Source: Persicobacter psychrovividus (GTDB lineage: Bacteria > Bacteroidota > Bacteroidia > Cytophagales > Cyclobacteriaceae). From it: a DNA stretch of 64,000 bases. Made by a program: the position numbers and the translations under genes. Where the stretch lies: positions 558,001 to 622,000 of the forward strand of contig NZ_AP025293.1 in assembly GCF_036492425.1 (NCBI RefSeq), in the 5' to 3' direction. The notes below the pieces were generated by a model that was not told the origin of the DNA, made no database searches, and was given only the letters and a program-made list of their open reading frames with translations. Shown here piece after piece: positions 56,085 to 64,000 of the stretch; position 1 is the stretch's first letter, and the number at the start of each line of letters is the position of its first letter.

Positions 56085-57755
56085 TTAATCGTTACAAGGT
56101 GTCAACAACTGTGTGATGGCCTCTTGAGTTTCCATATTCGCCCAGTTGAAAGAGAAGGTGGCCTTTTTGTTTCCACCCTCAAAATCACCATTGTTTATCT
56201 TATTAAAAATAGGTTCCATCGAGCAAAGCCCTACGTTTTCATCTTTTGGCATGGTCAGGTACAGGTAATCGCCATAAGAAAGGAATCTGTCGAGTGAACC
56301 AAGGGCATTGAATTCGGTAACATCTCCCGCATCAAGGTTCAGGTATCTTACTGTATTCAGGGCCTCGAAACCATCCAGGCGAACATTGGCGGTATTTTGC
56401 ACACTGCTGATGCCACCACCCAACTGAACAGCTTTAAGTGCCAGGCGAAGGTCGTTCGTTCTTTCAAGCTTGGAGAAACTCTTGAACCAGCTGGCGTAAG
56501 CAAAAACCTCCACATCAGCAAAACCATAAGTACTTGCTTTAACTTCTGTCAGTTCATTAAAAACTGAAATCACATCCAGCGTTTTGGGACCCGACGTACT
56601 GATAGAAATTTTTTCACCAACAAAAGTGGTTACTGCATTTAAGCCGATGGCTTCTGTCATATTGCCGTTGTTGTTGATAATCACACTACCGTGGATTTCC
56701 GTCAGGGCACTGAAGGCCGGCAATTCAGAAAGTCCCGTAGATTCGGTCGCCTCCCAGTCGTAGCTGTTGTCATTACTGCTGATATTCAGCTCGCCATACA
56801 ATTTTTCAAGCGATTCAAAGTCCACAGTTTCTACGGCAAAATTCCGATCAAGCACCAACCCGCCTTCAAGCATCGTTGTGGCTGAACTGATGGTCGTCAG
56901 CCCGGTCATCACACACTCAAAACTGCCACCTACCGTACCAAGCACCAATTCACCGCCCGATACATAACTTACTGCTACATTGTCGGTAACATGGGCACCG
57001 CCAAGATCAAGCGCCGACAATACCCCAAGGTGAAGGTAGGTCGGGTCATCCTCGAGGTAACCATCCACCAAAACATCCGATACCTGATCCAGGGAAGGAA
57101 GGGTCAGGGAAGTTAGGGCGTCATTCATTTCCGAAGTCAGTCCTCCGTTAATCAACACCAATTCAGGGGCATCTACTGCCGTCAAGCCTGCGCCTTCAGC
57201 AATCACCATGTCGCCACCTACGGAAGTCAGCTTGCTGAAAGTAACCTTTCCACCATCCTGAAAAGCAGATACAGAAAGGTGTCCGCCAACGGTTTGCAAC
57301 ATCTCAAAATCAACTTCCGCAAGGCCAGAGATCAACAAATCGCCGCCAACCAGTTTGGCTGCCGCAATTTTTTGATACTGATCCGCCGATTTCAAAACCG
57401 CCTTACCCGTAAGGATCGTTGCGCCCTGCGTTGCAAAGGCCTCATAATCGGCATCGGTCAATAGGTTACCGTAATAGATCGCATCAGAATTGTTGGCAAC
57501 CTCTTCCTGCATCAGGCGCATTTGCTCCATGATCTGCTCGTAATCCGCATCGCGTTCAGAAGACAATGCCGCCATTTTCACTTCCATGGCAGCCATGGCA
57601 TTAAGTAAGGCTTCCTGCTGACTTTTTTCCAGCTCACCCACTTTGGAATTCAGATCGTCGATCTGCTGCTGCAGTCCATCGATTTTATCGTTTACACAAC
57701 CTGGCGTTGCTAATACCGACGCCACAAGTCCGAGAATTAAGACCTTTTTTTTCAT
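56085..57755 (-). CDS. Coiled-coil plus LRR-like beta-solenoid lipoprotein
   Basis: This 556-residue protein has a lipoprotein signal (LATPG-C20). Residues 22-95 form a coiled coil (DKIDGLQQQIDDLNSKVGELEKS). From about 105 on there are repeating short beta-strand units with spaced Leu/Val and Gly (AKLVGGDLLISGLAEVDFEMLQTVGG, SKLTSVGGDMVIAEGAGLTAVDAPELV), as in receptor-L-type or BspA-like LRR solenoids. The end has two Cys (VGLCSMEP, LLTPCND) that could form a disulfide. It may stand off the membrane on its coiled coil and bind a ligand. It lies 220 bases upstream of the third SusC in the same direction and divergent from the AraC gene. No named family is claimed. Confidence 0.75.
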   Translation of the reverse strand: MKKKVLILGLVASVLATPGCVNDKIDGLQQQIDDLNSKVGELEKSQQEALLNAMAAMEVKMAALSSERDADYEQIMEQMRLMQEEVANNSDAIYYGNLLTDADYEAFATQGATILTGKAVLKSADQYQKIAAAKLVGGDLLISGLAEVDFEMLQTVGGHLSVSAFQDGGKVTFSKLTSVGGDMVIAEGAGLTAVDAPELVLINGGLTSEMNDALTSLTLPSLDQVSDVLVDGYLEDDPTYLHLGVLSALDLGGAHVTDNVAVSYVSGGELVLGTVGGSFECVMTGLTTISSATTMLEGGLVLDRNFAVETVDFESLEKLYGELNISSNDNSYDWEATESTGLSELPAFSALTEIHGSVIINNNGNMTEAIGLNAVTTFVGEKISISTSGPKTLDVISVFNELTEVKASTYGFADVEVFAYASWFKSFSKLERTNDLRLALKAVQLGGGISSVQNTANVRLDGFEALNTVRYLNLDAGDVTEFNALGSLDRFLSYGDYLYLTMPKDENVGLCSMEPIFNKINNGDFEGGNKKATFSFNWANMETQEAITQLLTPCND

Positions 57756-58208
57756 AGTAATACATTAGGTTAAAGGAGGGTTCTTCCTTGAATCATAGTT
57801 TAATGCAAAGCTAATGGGCAGAAGATTACAGGCTGTTTCATTGGAAAAATCATTGTGCCAATGCATGATTTGGCGCAAAGCACGCAATGGCACAGTGGGT
57901 TACATTTTGATTATAAAGCTGATTTTCAGCCTCCTGCAACGCCACAGGATATAATCCGCAGTAATGGGCGGCATTTTTTCGGCAATGAAGAGCCGCTGGG
58001 GGTTTCTGCTAAAAATGGATTAGTGAATACTTGAAAAAAGGTCAAAAACCGAAAACACCTTCTAATCTATCCCAAAGGAAGGGCGGCAGTAGCGCAAAGT
58101 GGTGGACATTAAACTGTTTGAGGGATTGAATAAATCAGAAAAGATGCTTAATTTTAATTAAACAAGACCTCCTTTTTTGTTTTCACTTGTTAAGTTAAGA
58201 TCAACCCT
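57756..58208. other. Divergent gap
   Basis: Between the lipoprotein gene and the AraC gene I see no coding frame, clear hairpin or repeat. It is the likely site of control by the AraC protein, but no direct or inverted operator pair was recognised. Confidence 0.5.
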
Positions 58209-59345
58209 ATGGATAATTACTGGAGCCTGACACTCATTTCAGGAGGAATTCTTGCTTTATTTTTGGCGCTATATTTATTGCTCTACCCTGCCCGGTTTCT
58301 TCCCAATAAACTCCTCGGGGGGCTCGTTTTCGCATGGGCACTCACCGTGCTGATGTTTAACTTTAAAGATACGGCCTTCTTTCTGCAGTACCCGAAACTT
58401 TATGGTACCGCCGACTTCCTGGTGCTTTGTTGCAGCCCACTGATGTTCCTTTATGTTAAATACTACATTAAGGGCAATCCGCGCATGCACAAAAGGGAAC
58501 TGGGGCATTTTGTGCCGGCACTTTCCTACCTTTTGGTGATCAGCCCGATGTTTTTTATCGATCCCGCCGAAAAAACCTCCTGGCTCCTTGAAGGCTTCCC
58601 GGAATGGTACCTTTGGTGGTCAAACTTCTTCAACCTGTTCATCATTTTTCAGTGGATGCTCTACGCCATCCTGTCGCTCAACCGCCTGCAATCCCTTGGG
58701 CAAACCGAGCACGCTCCGCAACGCTCCTTTACTTACAAGTGGCTCAGCGGTTTTCTGGCTGTCAATATCCTGCTGTGGATCATCGGCACCTCGGGGGCAG
58801 TGCTTGAACTGATCAAGATTTCTGCCGTGATCAATATGTTTCAGCTCTTTTACAGCGGACTCACCATCTCCGCCCTGGGCCTGAGCATCTTTGCCATTAC
58901 CAAGCCGAAAATTTTCAACCCCAGCATCCTTCAGCAAAAATCTGCCGCAGCTTCCATAAAAAACCATGAGCATGATTCCCTTGCTGAGCCTGCACAAAAC
59001 CCGCAGAAAGCACACTATGAAATGCTCCATAAAATCCTGACCGAACAAAAACTCTACCTGAAAACAGACCTCAAAATGCAGGACCTTTGCGCAGAAAGTG
59101 GCCTGAGTTACAAAAGAATATCGGAGGCTTTTAATGGCTACAAACAGCAATCTTTTCATGAGATCATCAATCAGCTGCGCCTGCAGGAAGCACTGAGCCT
59201 TATTTCCCAGGATTTCCACCGACAGTACACCCTGCCCCACCTCGCCGAAATGGCCGGCTTCAACTCCAAAACCACTTTCAACAGAATCTTTAAAAAACAA
59301 ACCGGACTCACGCCCACTGAATATATTCAGAACAATGGGGGTTGA
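58209..59345 (+). CDS. Membrane-anchored AraC-family transcription regulator
   Basis: This 378-residue protein has about seven hydrophobic segments in residues 5-240 and a C-terminal AraC DNA-binding domain (about 275-375). The two HTH parts are visible: DLKMQDLCAESGLSYKRISEAFNGY and YTLPHLAEMAGFNSKTTFNRIFKKQTGLTPTEYIQ. This 7TM-AraC design is common in Bacteroidota. It is divergent from the lipoprotein-SusCD-protease cluster, so it is the best local candidate for its regulator (inference). Confidence 0.92.
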   Translation: MDNYWSLTLISGGILALFLALYLLLYPARFLPNKLLGGLVFAWALTVLMFNFKDTAFFLQYPKLYGTADFLVLCCSPLMFLYVKYYIKGNPRMHKRELGHFVPALSYLLVISPMFFIDPAEKTSWLLEGFPEWYLWWSNFFNLFIIFQWMLYAILSLNRLQSLGQTEHAPQRSFTYKWLSGFLAVNILLWIIGTSGAVLELIKISAVINMFQLFYSGLTISALGLSIFAITKPKIFNPSILQQKSAAASIKNHEHDSLAEPAQNPQKAHYEMLHKILTEQKLYLKTDLKMQDLCAESGLSYKRISEAFNGYKQQSFHEIINQLRLQEALSLISQDFHRQYTLPHLAEMAGFNSKTTFNRIFKKQTGLTPTEYIQNNGG

Positions 59346-59569
59346 GGGGGGCAGGATTTAATGGCATTCCCCGTAAATCCACCTCATTTTTTATCATTCT
59401 GTATTTAAGCGTTGCAGCAAAAGTATGGCCGCAAATATCTTTCTTTTCGCTTAAACACTCTCCTTCTTTCAGTGTTGTGGGAGAAGTGCCGATGAAGGCG
59501 TTTGCCAACTTATTGAAAGTTTGGGTTACCCGCATCTATGGTTCATTACTCATTCTTAAATTTCAAATT

Positions 59570-60097
59570 ATGGAGTGGATTTATCAGGCGAATGACCCGT
59601 TGTGGCCTACTGTGGCGGGGAGTGTTTTGATTTTTTTAGTGGTGGTGATACTAACGCGGATCGTGGGTTTGCGGTCTTTTGCCAAATTTACGGCTTATGA
59701 TTTTGCTTTCACGATTGCTGTTGGCAGCATTATTTCGTCGATCCTGACTTCCAGCACGACGGTGGTGCATGGTTCTGTGGCTATTGTAACGTTGCTGTTG
59801 CTGACCTTCGTTTTTTCGTCCTTACAGCGGCGCTTCCAGTGGGTCAACCAACTGATTTCCAACAAGCCGCTACTGCTGATGAAAGGGCCTGAAATTTTGG
59901 ACAAAAACCTGGCACATGCACGGGTGGAGCGGAGTCAGTTGATTGCCAAACTGCGGGAGGCAAATGTGATTCATTTTGATCAGGTTCTGGCGGTTGTTCT
60001 GGAGTCCACGGGAGACATTTCAGTGCTTCATGTAGGCGATGACGACGACTGCAGCCTGGGGGAAAATATCCTTGAGGGCGTAAGGGAACATCCTTAA
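59570..60097 (+). CDS. DUF421/YetF-type membrane protein
   Basis: I start at the ATG at 59570 (175 aa, MEWIYQANDPLWPTVAGS); the frame is open upstream but carries no conserved sequence. Three membrane segments (about residues 12-80) include TRIVGLRSFAKFTAYDFAFTIAVGSIISS, the DUF421 hallmark. The soluble C-terminal domain follows (LLMKGPEILDKNLAHARVERSQLIAKLREANV). Its molecular role is unknown. It has no evident link to the neighbouring loci. Confidence 0.88.
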   Translation: MEWIYQANDPLWPTVAGSVLIFLVVVILTRIVGLRSFAKFTAYDFAFTIAVGSIISSILTSSTTVVHGSVAIVTLLLLTFVFSSLQRRFQWVNQLISNKPLLLMKGPEILDKNLAHARVERSQLIAKLREANVIHFDQVLAVVLESTGDISVLHVGDDDDCSLGENILEGVREHP

Positions 60098-60214
60098 TTG
60101 AACCCTATGCTGTTCTGGCCAGTAACGCATTTCAGCAAACAAGGAATTGAGTGCTGCTATTTTTAAAATTGAAAAATTTCTTATCTTTCAAATGATAGAT
60201 CTATTTTTAAAGAC

Positions 60215-60733
60215 ATGCAGCTACACTTTTCCAAAAAACTTGAGAAAATCATTCCTCCGCACCTTTTTGCAATTCGGCTACCCCATGAAATGCCACCCGA
60301 GGGGAAATGGATGGCGACGCTTTTTAACCTGGATCGGAAGAAGTGCCTGCTGGTAACACACCTGCCAACACGATATTCCGTGCTTGTTCCCGAGTATAAA
60401 ACCAAAGATGCATTGCGCCTGACCGATTTGGTGCTGGAGGCTTTTGCGGCACAACTTCAACATACAGGCACTGACCTTAAAAAAGACCGCCTGTTGGAGG
60501 GGCTGTCCTCCGTGAAATTTTTCCGCACGGATAATGACCGCAAGGTGATTGGCACTCAGAATTACTTATTGGGTATCCTGCAGGAGTGGAAAACTGGGCA
60601 GCCACGCTTCAGTGCATGGGATTTTTCTGAACGGGCAGCAATCCTTAATAAAATCCCTTATCAGCAATTAAACTGCTCAACGCCACAGCTTGAAATGGAG
60701 CAGTTTCTGAAAGAGGTGTTGCAGTTGTGTTAA
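60215..60733 (+). CDS. DUF6933-like hypothetical protein
   Basis: This 172-residue soluble protein (MQLHFSKKLEKIIPPHL) shows the pattern W.ATLFNLDRKKCLLVTHLPTRYSVLVPEYK followed by a helical C-terminal part. I recall this as DUF6933, with moderate certainty. No signal peptide or membrane span is present and the function is unknown. The palindrome array begins about 40 bases after its stop. Confidence 0.65.
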   Translation: MQLHFSKKLEKIIPPHLFAIRLPHEMPPEGKWMATLFNLDRKKCLLVTHLPTRYSVLVPEYKTKDALRLTDLVLEAFAAQLQHTGTDLKKDRLLEGLSSVKFFRTDNDRKVIGTQNYLLGILQEWKTGQPRFSAWDFSERAAILNKIPYQQLNCSTPQLEMEQFLKEVLQLC

Positions 60734-60770
60734 TAAAACACCCATGAATGGTCAGTACTTTTGACGCAAC

Positions 60771-61584
60771 CCCTAATTATTGCGCGGTTTGGTTGTGCAC
60801 AGATGACACAGATTTCCACAGATTTTATTTAAATGGAAATTTATATTTAACCGGCGCGAGCGTCCCGCTCGTGACCACCTTCTGAATATCAACAGTGGGT
60901 TGGTGTTTTATTTATTGTCCACAGATGACACAGATTTCCACAGATTTTGTTTATGTGGAAATTTATATTTAACCGGCGCGAGCGTCCCGCTCGTGACCAT
61001 GGTCTGAATATCATCAGTGGGTTGGTGTTTTGTTTATTGTCCACAGATGCCACAGATTTTGTTTATATGGAAATTTATATTTAACCCTTTCTGAGGGCTG
61101 TATTTTGTGGATTATTTTCCCGTTTATGTACTTCGGGTTAAAACCCGAAGCTGTTACAAAATGTACCTTCGGCACACCAGTCCTGAAGGGACTTTTTGTA
61201 ATAGACATGGAATTCATTCTATGGTAAAAATAGGCGAGAGCTCAAACGATCTATTATTATATCCCGAAGGGATTACCTATCATAGCGAGGGGTAAAACCC
61301 CTCGGATTATCCCCCAAAAACCCTATCACCCTGAAAGGGTGCGACTCGTTATTTATATAGAAATTCATATTTAACCGGCGCGAGCGTCCCGCTCGTGACC
61401 ACTATCTGCAAATCATCAGTGGGTTGGTGTTTTGTTTATTGTCCACAGATGACACAGATTTCCACAGATTTTTTTAGATGGAAATTTATATTTAACTGGC
61501 GCGAGCGTCTCGCTCGTGACCACCTTCTGAATATCATCAGTGGGTTGTTAGACGTTAAAAATAACGTCTCTACAGGGTGATGCG
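60771..61584. repeat. Array A of mixed short palindromic repeats
   Basis: After CCCTAATTATTGCGCGGTTT, roughly 120-bp units begin CCACAGATGACACAGATTTC (60797, 60918, 61039, 61441) and mostly carry the hairpin CGAGCG-TCC/TCT-CGCTCG (60857, 60979, 61381, 61502). The third unit has extra palindromes: CTTCGGGTTAAAACCCGAAG (61131), CCCGAAGGGAT (61263), CGAGGGGTAAAACCCCTCG (61286) and ACCCTGAAAGGGT. The array ends in GACGTTA..TAACGTC (61551). No gene is encoded. Confidence 0.85.
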
Positions 61585-61630
61585 CTGCGCTTGATACTAT
61601 AGTTTTTTGTAGATCAAATATCAAAACAAT

Positions 61631-61660
61631 AGGGGGCTTGGCGTTTTGCCTGAGCCCCCT
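61631..61660 (-). terminator. Intrinsic terminator of the FISUMP gene at 61706
   Basis: AGGGGGCT (61631-61638) and AGCCCCCT (61653-61660) with inner GGC/GCC pairing form a long stem. A T-rich stretch follows on the minus strand. Confidence 0.75.
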
Positions 61661-61705
61661 GTTGATTTTCAGCTGAAGTGAAAGAATATTATACGCTTCA
61701 TTGTC

Positions 61706-62803
61706 TTATTCTTTAATTAATCTTATCCCACCAATGGAAAGTGCATTACCCAAAACCCTAATAGTATTTTCCTGAGCTCGCAAAGCTCTTATTTCTGAAT
61801 CAACTTTTTGAAGCTGAATAATAGACATTTCTTTAAATGAAGAAACATAAAGATCGGAACTTGTTCTTCCCGAACCTTTTAACCCAAGACCGGAAGTGTT
61901 ATTTCCTTCAAAAACACCTTCAAATGACCAATATTGCTCATCATCAGTTAACACATCATTGGCTATATTCGGATAATTACTTGCCCAATAACCATCTTCT
62001 TCTGCTACCCCACCTAAAGCTACCAACATTTCTCGTGCTTGATCAGCAGTTGGTATTTGCCAATCAGTTCCCTCAAGCGCTACCATCATTGGCACAACGT
62101 CATTGTCATAATGATAAGCATGCCCATATTCTTCTACATAATTGTCTATTTCAGAAAGATTGTTTTCATCCTTATACACCTTCCCGCTATTGGTCGCCGT
62201 CTCCATCTTCAAATTCTCCGCCATCCAGATTTGCTCACCGATTTTCACGGTTTTGTAGATATGGTCATCGGTATATTCCCCAAAGGTACCGAGGGTCATG
62301 GTGCCAAATTTTCCAATCTCGATTTGGGCATCGGTGGTGCTTTCCTGCTCGGTAGCGTTGGCATCGGTGCTTTCCGCTACGGCACGCAAGGCAAATACTT
62401 CCAACATTTGGTCTTTGAACAAGTCGGTGATTTCCGCAGAAATATAGTGGTCGCCTTCCTTGGTCAAGGCAATTTCTTTTTCTTCTTCGCCGATGGTCAC
62501 GAATAATTGAGGATCGTCCATCTCTGCATATTCTTTGCCCTCTTCCATCTCGAAGTGCAATTCGAATTGTACCACATCGCTTTCGGTGAACAAATCGGCT
62601 TGCTCATTATCAGCAGGATAAGTAGAACGGACGTAATCTTCGGTCACTTCCAAGTGCAGGCTTGGGGTGATTTTTTCTACGGGCTCTTCAATTGGTGGCT
62701 CTGGAATAGGATCTGGCTCGGTGGTTTCGCTGGAGCAGGCCACCATTAAAAGTGATGCCATGAGGAAGGCAAATAGTCGGTTGATTGAGATGATTTTCAT
62801 CAA
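61706..62803 (-). CDS. FISUMP-domain lipoprotein
   Basis: This 365-residue protein has a lipobox (LLMVA-C23) and a Pro/Glu-rich linker (EPDPIPEPPIEEPVEK). A beta-rich middle domain is followed by a FISUMP-type C-terminal domain (about 195-365: YKTVKIGEQIWMAENLKMET, YGHAYHYD, WQIPTADQAREMLVALGG, SGLGLKGSGRTS, IGGIRLIKE). Compared with the first FISUMP protein (49913), the C-terminal VRYVRD is replaced by GIRLIKE, a common variant. It is monocistronic, between the two palindrome arrays. The function is unknown. Confidence 0.85.
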   Translation of the reverse strand: MMKIISINRLFAFLMASLLMVACSSETTEPDPIPEPPIEEPVEKITPSLHLEVTEDYVRSTYPADNEQADLFTESDVVQFELHFEMEEGKEYAEMDDPQLFVTIGEEEKEIALTKEGDHYISAEITDLFKDQMLEVFALRAVAESTDANATEQESTTDAQIEIGKFGTMTLGTFGEYTDDHIYKTVKIGEQIWMAENLKMETATNSGKVYKDENNLSEIDNYVEEYGHAYHYDNDVVPMMVALEGTDWQIPTADQAREMLVALGGVAEEDGYWASNYPNIANDVLTDDEQYWSFEGVFEGNNTSGLGLKGSGRTSSDLYVSSFKEMSIIQLQKVDSEIRALRAQENTIRVLGNALSIGGIRLIKE

Positions 62804-63065
62804 TAAAAGTTTAAGTTTTAATAGTCATACTTACATCACATATCAAATCAAACCACCTTTCCCCGACACTATTATCATGCTTTTCAATATGATATAAATT
62901 GTATTCTGCATGAAGATAGTGAGGATAAATATAAATAAAGAAGTTTATCGCGGTAAAATTCCATCTATTTTACAGATCGCCCCTGCTGATGCTTGAGGAG
63001 GGTTGAATATTCTTTTTGATGAACAGGGCTTCCAAAAATAGGGTGGGTTATTGTCGGATTGTACT
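62804..63065. other. Gap without a gene
   Basis: AT-rich stretch holding the promoter side of the FISUMP gene. Nothing else was seen before array B. Confidence 0.5.
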
Positions 63066-64000
63066 GCAAACCCTAATTATTGCGCGGTTTTGTATTGTCC
63101 ACAGATGCCACAGATTTCCACGGATTTTGTTTATATAGAAATTTATATTTAACTGGCGCGAGCGTCTCGCTCGTGACCATGTTCTGAATATCATCAGTGG
63201 GTTGGTGTTTTGTTTATTGTCCACAGATGACACAGATTCCCACAGATTTTGTTTGTATGGATATTTATATTATGCCCTTTTCGGAGGGCTGTATTTTGTG
63301 GATTATATTCCCGTTTATGTACTTCGGGTTAAAACCCGAAGCTGTTACAAAATGTACCTTCGGCACAACAGTCCTGAAAGGACTTTTTGTAATAGACATG
63401 GAATTCATTCCATGGAAAAAATAGGCGAGAGCTCAATCAATCTATTATTATATCCCGAAGGGATTACCTATCATAACGAGGGGTAAAACCCCTCGAATTA
63501 TCCCCCCAAAACCCTATCACCCTGAAAGGGTGCAATTCTTTGTTTATATAGAAATTAATATTTAACCGGCGCGAGCGTCTCGCTCGTGACCACCTTCTGA
63601 ATATCATCAGTGGGTTGGTAGACGTTAAAAATAACGTCTCTACGGGGTGGTGCGCTATGCTTGTGTGGTATTTACGGATTGTACCACAATCCCTAATTAT
63701 TGCGTGATCTTTTATTGTCCACAGATGACACAGATTCCCACAGATTTTGTTTGTATGGATATTTATATTATGCCCTTTTCGGAGGGCTGTATTTTGTGGA
63801 TTATTCTCCACGGGTTTTCACCCGAGGCTAATGAAAATGTACCTTCGGCACAACAGTCCTGAAAGGACTTTTTGTAATAGCCATGGAATTCATTCCATGG
63901 AAAAAATAGGCGAGAGCTCAATCAATCTATTATTATATCCCGAAGGGATTACCTATCATAGCGAGGGGTAAAACCCCTCGGATTATCCCCCAAAAACCCT
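63066..64000. repeat. Array B of mixed palindromic repeats, running off the window
   Basis: It has the same elements as array A. Units begin at 63098, 63221 and 63719, and CGAGCG-TCT-CGCTCG lies at 63159 and 63572. CTTCGGGTTAAAACCCGAAG is at 63322, CGAGGGGTAAAACCCCTCG at 63477 and 63962, GACGTTA..TAACGTC at 63621. CATGGAATTCATTCCATGG is at about 63399 and 63882. In the last unit the 63322-type palindrome is replaced by CGGGTTTTCACCCG (63811). No gene is encoded. Confidence 0.85.

Noticed and set aside
59342-59569. N-terminal extension of the DUF421 protein
   Set aside because: The frame is open but overlaps the AraC stop and has no family similarity; the family start fits the ATG at 59570.
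63197-63971. Several 60-115 codon frames in the repeat array
   Set aside because: They translate the palindromic repeats, recur with the repeat units on both strands, and lack any domain. They are spurious.
60771-64000. CRISPR array
   Set aside because: Repeat units are of unequal length, the sequences between repeats are themselves repeats, and no cas genes are nearby.

Overview
The window looks like chromosomal DNA from a free-living, probably marine or sediment, polysaccharide-degrading member of the Bacteroidota, most likely a Cytophagales-type bacterium. The evidence is three SusC/SusD outer-membrane uptake pairs, many lipoproteins, a FecR-type anti-sigma factor, three very large secreted proteins with type IX secretion (T9SS) C-terminal sorting domains, and a lack of strong Shine-Dalgarno sites. 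No tRNA, rRNA, CRISPR array, integrase or intact transposase was seen.

Region 1 (1-20,950) is a polysaccharide utilization locus on the minus strand. It encodes a GH3 glycosidase (cut by the window edge), four related PL9-like parallel beta-helix lipoproteins, SusD, a signalling-type SusC with an N-terminal STN domain, a fifth unrelated beta-helix lipoprotein, a sulfatase, a GH105 unsaturated uronyl hydrolase and an orphan FecR. The enzyme set points to a sulfated, uronic-acid-containing glycan (pectin-like or ulvan-like; inference). Three of its transcription units begin with the same two-block promoter, TAGGGT, 14 bases, then GGATT..AGTAGTG, 32 to about 80 bases before the start codon. A fourth, degenerate copy lies at 20,873. 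This looks like the binding site of an ECF (FecI-type) sigma factor whose gene is not in the window.

Region 2 (21,018-40,200) holds a 1,314-residue BNR/GH74-like T9SS protein, a NfeD/flotillin pair on the plus strand, a repeat-rich gap, a second BNR-repeat T9SS protein with a helical repeat region, a GH43 enzyme, a small lipoprotein and a second SusC/SusD pair. It reads as a hemicellulose-type or xyloglucan-type locus, although no substrate can be proven. A sensor histidine kinase (40,478) follows on the plus strand.

Region 3 (42,378-59,345) is different. A SusC/SusD pair is followed, with a one-base stop/start overlap, by a FISUMP-domain lipoprotein and then a 2,498-residue T9SS subtilisin. 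Upstream lie a coiled-coil plus LRR-like lipoprotein and a divergent membrane-anchored AraC regulator. There is no carbohydrate-active enzyme here, so the cluster looks like a protein or peptide acquisition system.

Region 4 (59,570-64,000) holds a DUF421 protein, a DUF6933-like protein, a second FISUMP lipoprotein and two arrays of mixed short palindromes. Relatives of these palindromes also lie in the gaps near 28.2-28.9 kb and 40.2-40.3 kb.
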